A stretch of DNA of 64,000 nucleotides from Lyophyllum atratum (Eukaryota; Basidiomycota; Agaricomycetes; Agaricales; Lyophyllaceae): positions 2,542,001-2,606,000 of the forward strand of contig JACGCN010000002.1 in NCBI GenBank assembly GCA_014905825.1. Direction: 5' to 3'. Position numbers and translations under genes: made by a program. The notes beneath the pieces were generated by a model. It had not been told where the DNA came from. It ran no database searches and saw only the letters and a list, made by a program, of their open reading frames with translations. Of the stretch, positions 60,418 to 64,000 are shown in pieces (positions within the stretch are counted from its first letter, which is position 1; every line of letters starts with the position of its first letter).

Positions 60418-63020
60418 ATGAGTGTTCCTCGCGAGTCACCGCTGTCGTCGTCGGTGCTGCCGAACACAGCCCTCACGTCGTCACCCGATACAATCCGTGA
60501 CACGTCCTCACCGCTTTCCGGCTCACCTGTTCATCGCCGTCGTTCCAGCGATGCTAGTGACCTCACCGCACGTCGCCGCCACTCCCCCACCCTCGTCCGC
60601 TCCTTCGACCCCGATGCTCGCGAGCGTCAACGCACAATGGACGTTGATATGGCCATACAGATGTCCCGTGCGCGTAGGGAGACCGTCTTGAGCTCACCCG
60701 AAATTTTGCCTCTCCCAGAACGCACACTCGAGGAGGAGGACTCCCACCCCGAGCATGATGCTGTTCAGCCCGACACCGACACCGACGACGAAGCTGGTGT
60801 CGCCCTTCGCGAACCCTCGCAGATTGACCTGAACATGCACGTCGACCAAGCGCATGACCCGTCGCTGCTGGCGAACGCACCTACCGCCGCTCGTAACAAT
60901 ACAGAGTCGCTTTTCGGTTTGCCCACATATCAGGCCAATGTTTCCCACTCTGACTTCGACTTCACCCCCATGGAGGACTTTGCTGCAGTCGAAAAGGCTA
61001 CCCTTGGTCTTTCCCCAACCGCCAAATTCCAACTCGATATCCGCTCACCCCGACTCAAGCTTGTACCGCCAACCACAGACCAAAGACCCAGTGAAGATGA
61101 AGCTGGTCCATCCAGGATAGCAGACCAATTTGCCCCATCGAACCAGCCCTTAGAGTCTGAAACCGAAGACATCCCCCGCCCCATTAGCACCAGCATTGCA
61201 CGTCAACGAAAGCTCAGCCAATCCAATCCGCATCCGCGCACGCATCGGAAAGGCATCGGAGGAAAAATGGCGCTTTTCGAGACCCCACACGATCCTTTCT
61301 CTACGGCTTCTGCCTCCGCCCCGGGCAATCTTGGCGCTGGTTCCCTCGCCTCCCGCCTACCCTTCGGACAAGGGCGCCATCAACCGTCAACCGGATATTA
61401 TGATGCTGTCGCTCCCCCTCCGAGCGGAGGTGGAATCCTGCACACGGGTCATGATCGGCCATACCGCTTCTCTTTCTACTCTAATGCCTTGGCAGCGACC
61501 ATCCATGCGCGCAGCCTCAGCGAACTCCCAGCAGACGGTCAGACCTTCGAGCAACTTTTCTCGGGCATCAACCCCGAAGGAGGCGCTCATGGAGCTGTCG
61601 ATATTCCTCCGACTCCGACTCCGGCTGCAGGAGGCCCAGGCGCGCCTCCGCCTCCTTTCGGCGCCGGTCGTGATTATTTTAACAATGGTTCACATGGAGG
61701 GCCAAATGGACATCGGAGGTCGAATGTGTATGTGGACCCGAAGCTGGGGAGCCCAGGCCCGGGTGGGGTGAATGGGGCCGCTGGTGACTCTGATGATCGA
61801 ACATGGTGGTTGGATGTGATGAGCCCGACAGACGAGGAGATGAAGATGCTCAGCAAAGTATATGTTCTCCGTTTCGCGCATTTACCCTGTGTATGCTGAT
61901 ATGAGTATTTGATAGGTATTTTCTATCCATCCGTTGACGACAGAGGATATCCAGATGGAAGAAACACGCGAAAAGATCGAGCTGTTCCGCAACTACTACC
62001 TTGTGTGCTTCCGTAGCTTTGACCAGGACCAATACAGCCCCACATACCTCGAGCCGCTGAACATGTATATAATTGTCTTCCGCGAAGGTATTCTTTCCGT
62101 GCGTACCCTGCTCTCTATTTCTTCCTTCTACTCAGCTTATTTACCCGCACACACAGTTTCATTTCCGCCCCACACCGCACCCACAGAACGTCCGGCGGCG
62201 CATCAAGCAGCTCAAAGACTACATTGCTGTGACGTCCGACTGGATCTCCTACGCTCTCATCGATGACATCACCGACGCCTTCGGGCCGCTCATTCAGAGC
62301 ATCGAGTATGAGGTAGACTCCATCGACGAGCTCGTGCTTATTCTCAAAGAGGCGGAACAGAGCGACATGTTGAGAAGGATTGGGACGTGCCGGAAGAAGG
62401 TCATGGGTCTGCTGAGGTTGATGGGCAATAAGGCGGACGTGGTGAAAGGGCTGGCCAAGAGGTGTAATGAGAATTGGAGAGTAGCGCCGACATCGGATAT
62501 CGTGAGTTCATGATTGTGGATGGTGCATTGCTATCTATCACTAATGTCTTCTGTGACGTAGGGATTATACCTCTCGGACATCCAGGTAACGTCCATCACC
62601 ACCTACAAGTAAACGCTCTCTGCTGATACCATATTGACCCCAGGACCATCTGATAACCATGACGCAAAATTTGAACCACTACGAAAAGATCCTCTCTCGC
62701 TCGCACTCCAACTACCTCGCACAAATTTCCATTGAGATGACTGACGCAAACAATCAGATTAACGACGTACTCTCGAAGCTCACTGCGTTGGGTACCGTGC
62801 TTATCCCTATGAATCTTATCACCGGTCTGTGGGGCATGAACGTACATGTACCAGGGGAAGGCGTCGATGTGCGTTCCCCGTTTCATTGCAAATGTGATTC
62901 ATTGCTGACAACGGTGTGGGTCAGGGATATGCATGGTTCATCTCGATTGTGGCAGGCCTCGCGGCTTTCGCGCTGATCGGCGGGTACTCGACCTATCGCT
63001 TCATGGTCGGGCGATCGTAG
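60418..63020 (+). CDS. CorA/ALR-type magnesium transporter (ALR1/MNR2 family)
   Basis: Exons: 60418-61857, 61916-62098, 62157-62501, 62562-62585, 62644-62868, 62925-63020; 770 aa. A long disordered N-terminal region (about 1-460) carries many Ser/Pro and Arg/Ser clusters and a KGIGGKMALFE block. The CorA domain follows: TWWLDVMSPTDEEM, FSIHPLTTEDIQMEETREKI, WISYALIDDITDAFGPLIQS, and the pore helix. The signature GLWGMNVHVPG holds the GMN motif after TM1 (LGTVLIPMNLITGLW), then TM2 (WFISIVAGLAAFALIGGY) and a short tail. Exon 4 is only 24 nt (GLYLSDIQ). Plasma-membrane or vacuolar location cannot be decided from sequence. The ATG at 60418 has an excellent Kozak context; the frame is open further upstream, to 60373. 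Confidence 0.92.
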
Positions 63021-63576
63021 TAGGTCCTTGCCGATGCATACCGCTTCGGCTAGAGTGGTTCGACCGCTTTTTATTCTATAAGTACGGCACGTAGGTTGCC
63101 CATAGACGCATACGGACACGGCATAGTTGTGGTTACTCTCCTGCACAAGCATATACTTTCATGACAACTCAGGGCTCTTCTTGTTTATTACACGGGTAAT
63201 TTGTATGGATATCCAGTACGCACGTTTTAGAAGTAGATTTTATCGATAACACCGAAATTGCAGCCCCAAGATAGCGGAAAGCTCAGCTTGCAGATGGAAT
63301 GTTTTTCGGAAGGGGGAGGTCCGAAGAGTTTATTATGCCTGACTTGTTCCCCTTCGAACAGCCACTTCCGAACCTGGATGCTAGTTGGATGATGGGCACG
63401 AGAAACTTAGTCTCATTCCCAGAAGTATAGGGCAAGAGTTCTTGAGTCGCTCGCTGCGCTCTCTCCTCAAGATTTCCGGTGATCAACCGGTGATCACTGA
63501 TCATGAGTTCTTCAACCGGAGGCAAAAAAAGACGTAAAATTTGATGGCGAACTCTTGCCCTACATATACTTACATA
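63021..63576. other. 3' flank of the Mg transporter gene
   Basis: No gene. A GATCA-rich stretch near 63480-63505 (GTGATCAACCGGTGATCACT) borders the dispersed repeat. Confidence 0.45.
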
Positions 63577-63992
63577 CATCAGCTGAAATGCCGTGTCGCA
63601 TCATCTGAAGGGTGGAGCATATATTCCCCCCTTCACCGTTACTCGGAAGACCTTGAGCTCGCTTGTTCGACCAGGCTTCTCACCACTGACCACTGATCGT
63701 GCGTCGTCGCTAGGCTTTTCGGAACGAAAGTACAACCCGCTCCCTGTCAAACTACGGATATTCGGACCGTCCGCCTACACCGTGTGCATCATGTGTGACC
63801 TCCAAGATGGAGCGTGACAAGATCGTGCGCCACCTTTGAAGCGCCAAATCAAGAATATACATGTTATTTTTCAAGGAGATACAGTGAAGTGACTGTGAAG
63901 GACGACCTGTGAGGAGATGGTAAAGGAGAAACGACAACAGCAATCTCACAGCTCCTGATTTCATCGATTAGTGGCTTATTTGGCTCAGGCCA
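63577..63992 (+). repeat. Dispersed repeat, copy 2
   Basis: Homologous to 27919-28325 in the same orientation over about 400 bp, with small indels (for example, an extra ACCACTG beside GATCGTGCGTCG). It may continue past the right edge. Neither copy keeps an open frame. Confidence 0.85.
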
Positions 63993-64000
63993 TGTGTGTG

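Noticed and set aside
61196..61771. 191-codon plus-strand frame in another phase within the Mg transporter gene
   Set aside because: Overlaps the long first exon of the transporter, whose own frame is uninterrupted and conserved downstream.

Overview
The window is nuclear DNA of a filamentous basidiomycete, most likely a mushroom-forming Agaricomycete. The evidence is the very high density of short introns (mostly 45-65 nt with GT..AG ends), compact gene spacing with alternating strands, and family content (DUF6533 membrane protein, multi-exon S53 sedolisins, Uds1 septation protein, CSαβ defensin, Virilizer homologue). Gene models below were built by hand from splice sites. For almost every multi-exon gene, all exon phases close exactly into one reading frame.

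Layout. 1-13 kb is a dense housekeeping block: a partial gene at the left edge, Pol III subunit RPC11, a SPRY protein, ribosome-biogenesis factor RRS1, TFIID subunit TAF12, TOR-pathway TIP41, a dynein light intermediate chain, an unrecognised protein, and the spliceosomal/telomere factor TLS1/C9orf78. 13-21 kb is an accessory cluster: two intact tandem secreted sedolisin proteases with the same 14-exon architecture, plus a third decayed copy interrupted by a 213-bp MITE. 21.7-25.8 kb is a MULE-type DDE transposon gene with subterminal tandem repeats and a 788-bp non-autonomous element nested in its first intron. 26-33 kb holds eIF3m, a dispersed repeat, a small secreted defensin, a B-box/DUF2009 protein, an F-box relic and a tRNA-Arg(UCU). 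33-63 kb is again mainly housekeeping: Uds1-like coiled-coil protein, ERMES subunit MDM34, Virilizer, ORM, MTD1, PP1 inhibitor-2/GLC8, an NmrA-like protein, a hemerythrin-domain protein, a DUF6533 protein, SEC18/NSF, a STIMATE-family protein, an unrecognised small gene, a second tRNA-Arg(UCU) in inverted orientation, and a CorA/ALR-type Mg2+ transporter. The right edge carries a second copy of the dispersed repeat.

Themes. Many neighbours are divergent pairs sharing 120-220 bp promoters (RPC11/SPRY, RRS1/TAF12, TIP41/DLIC, VIR/ORM, SEC18/STIMATE). Unusual splicing recurs: at least three GC-AG introns, micro-exons of 5-10 nt in four genes, and one candidate 27-28 nt intron. The points most worth following up are the defensin gene, the sedolisin cluster with its micro-exons and MITE-broken third copy, the transposon nested in a transposase intron, the Virilizer gene, and the B-box/DUF2009 gene.
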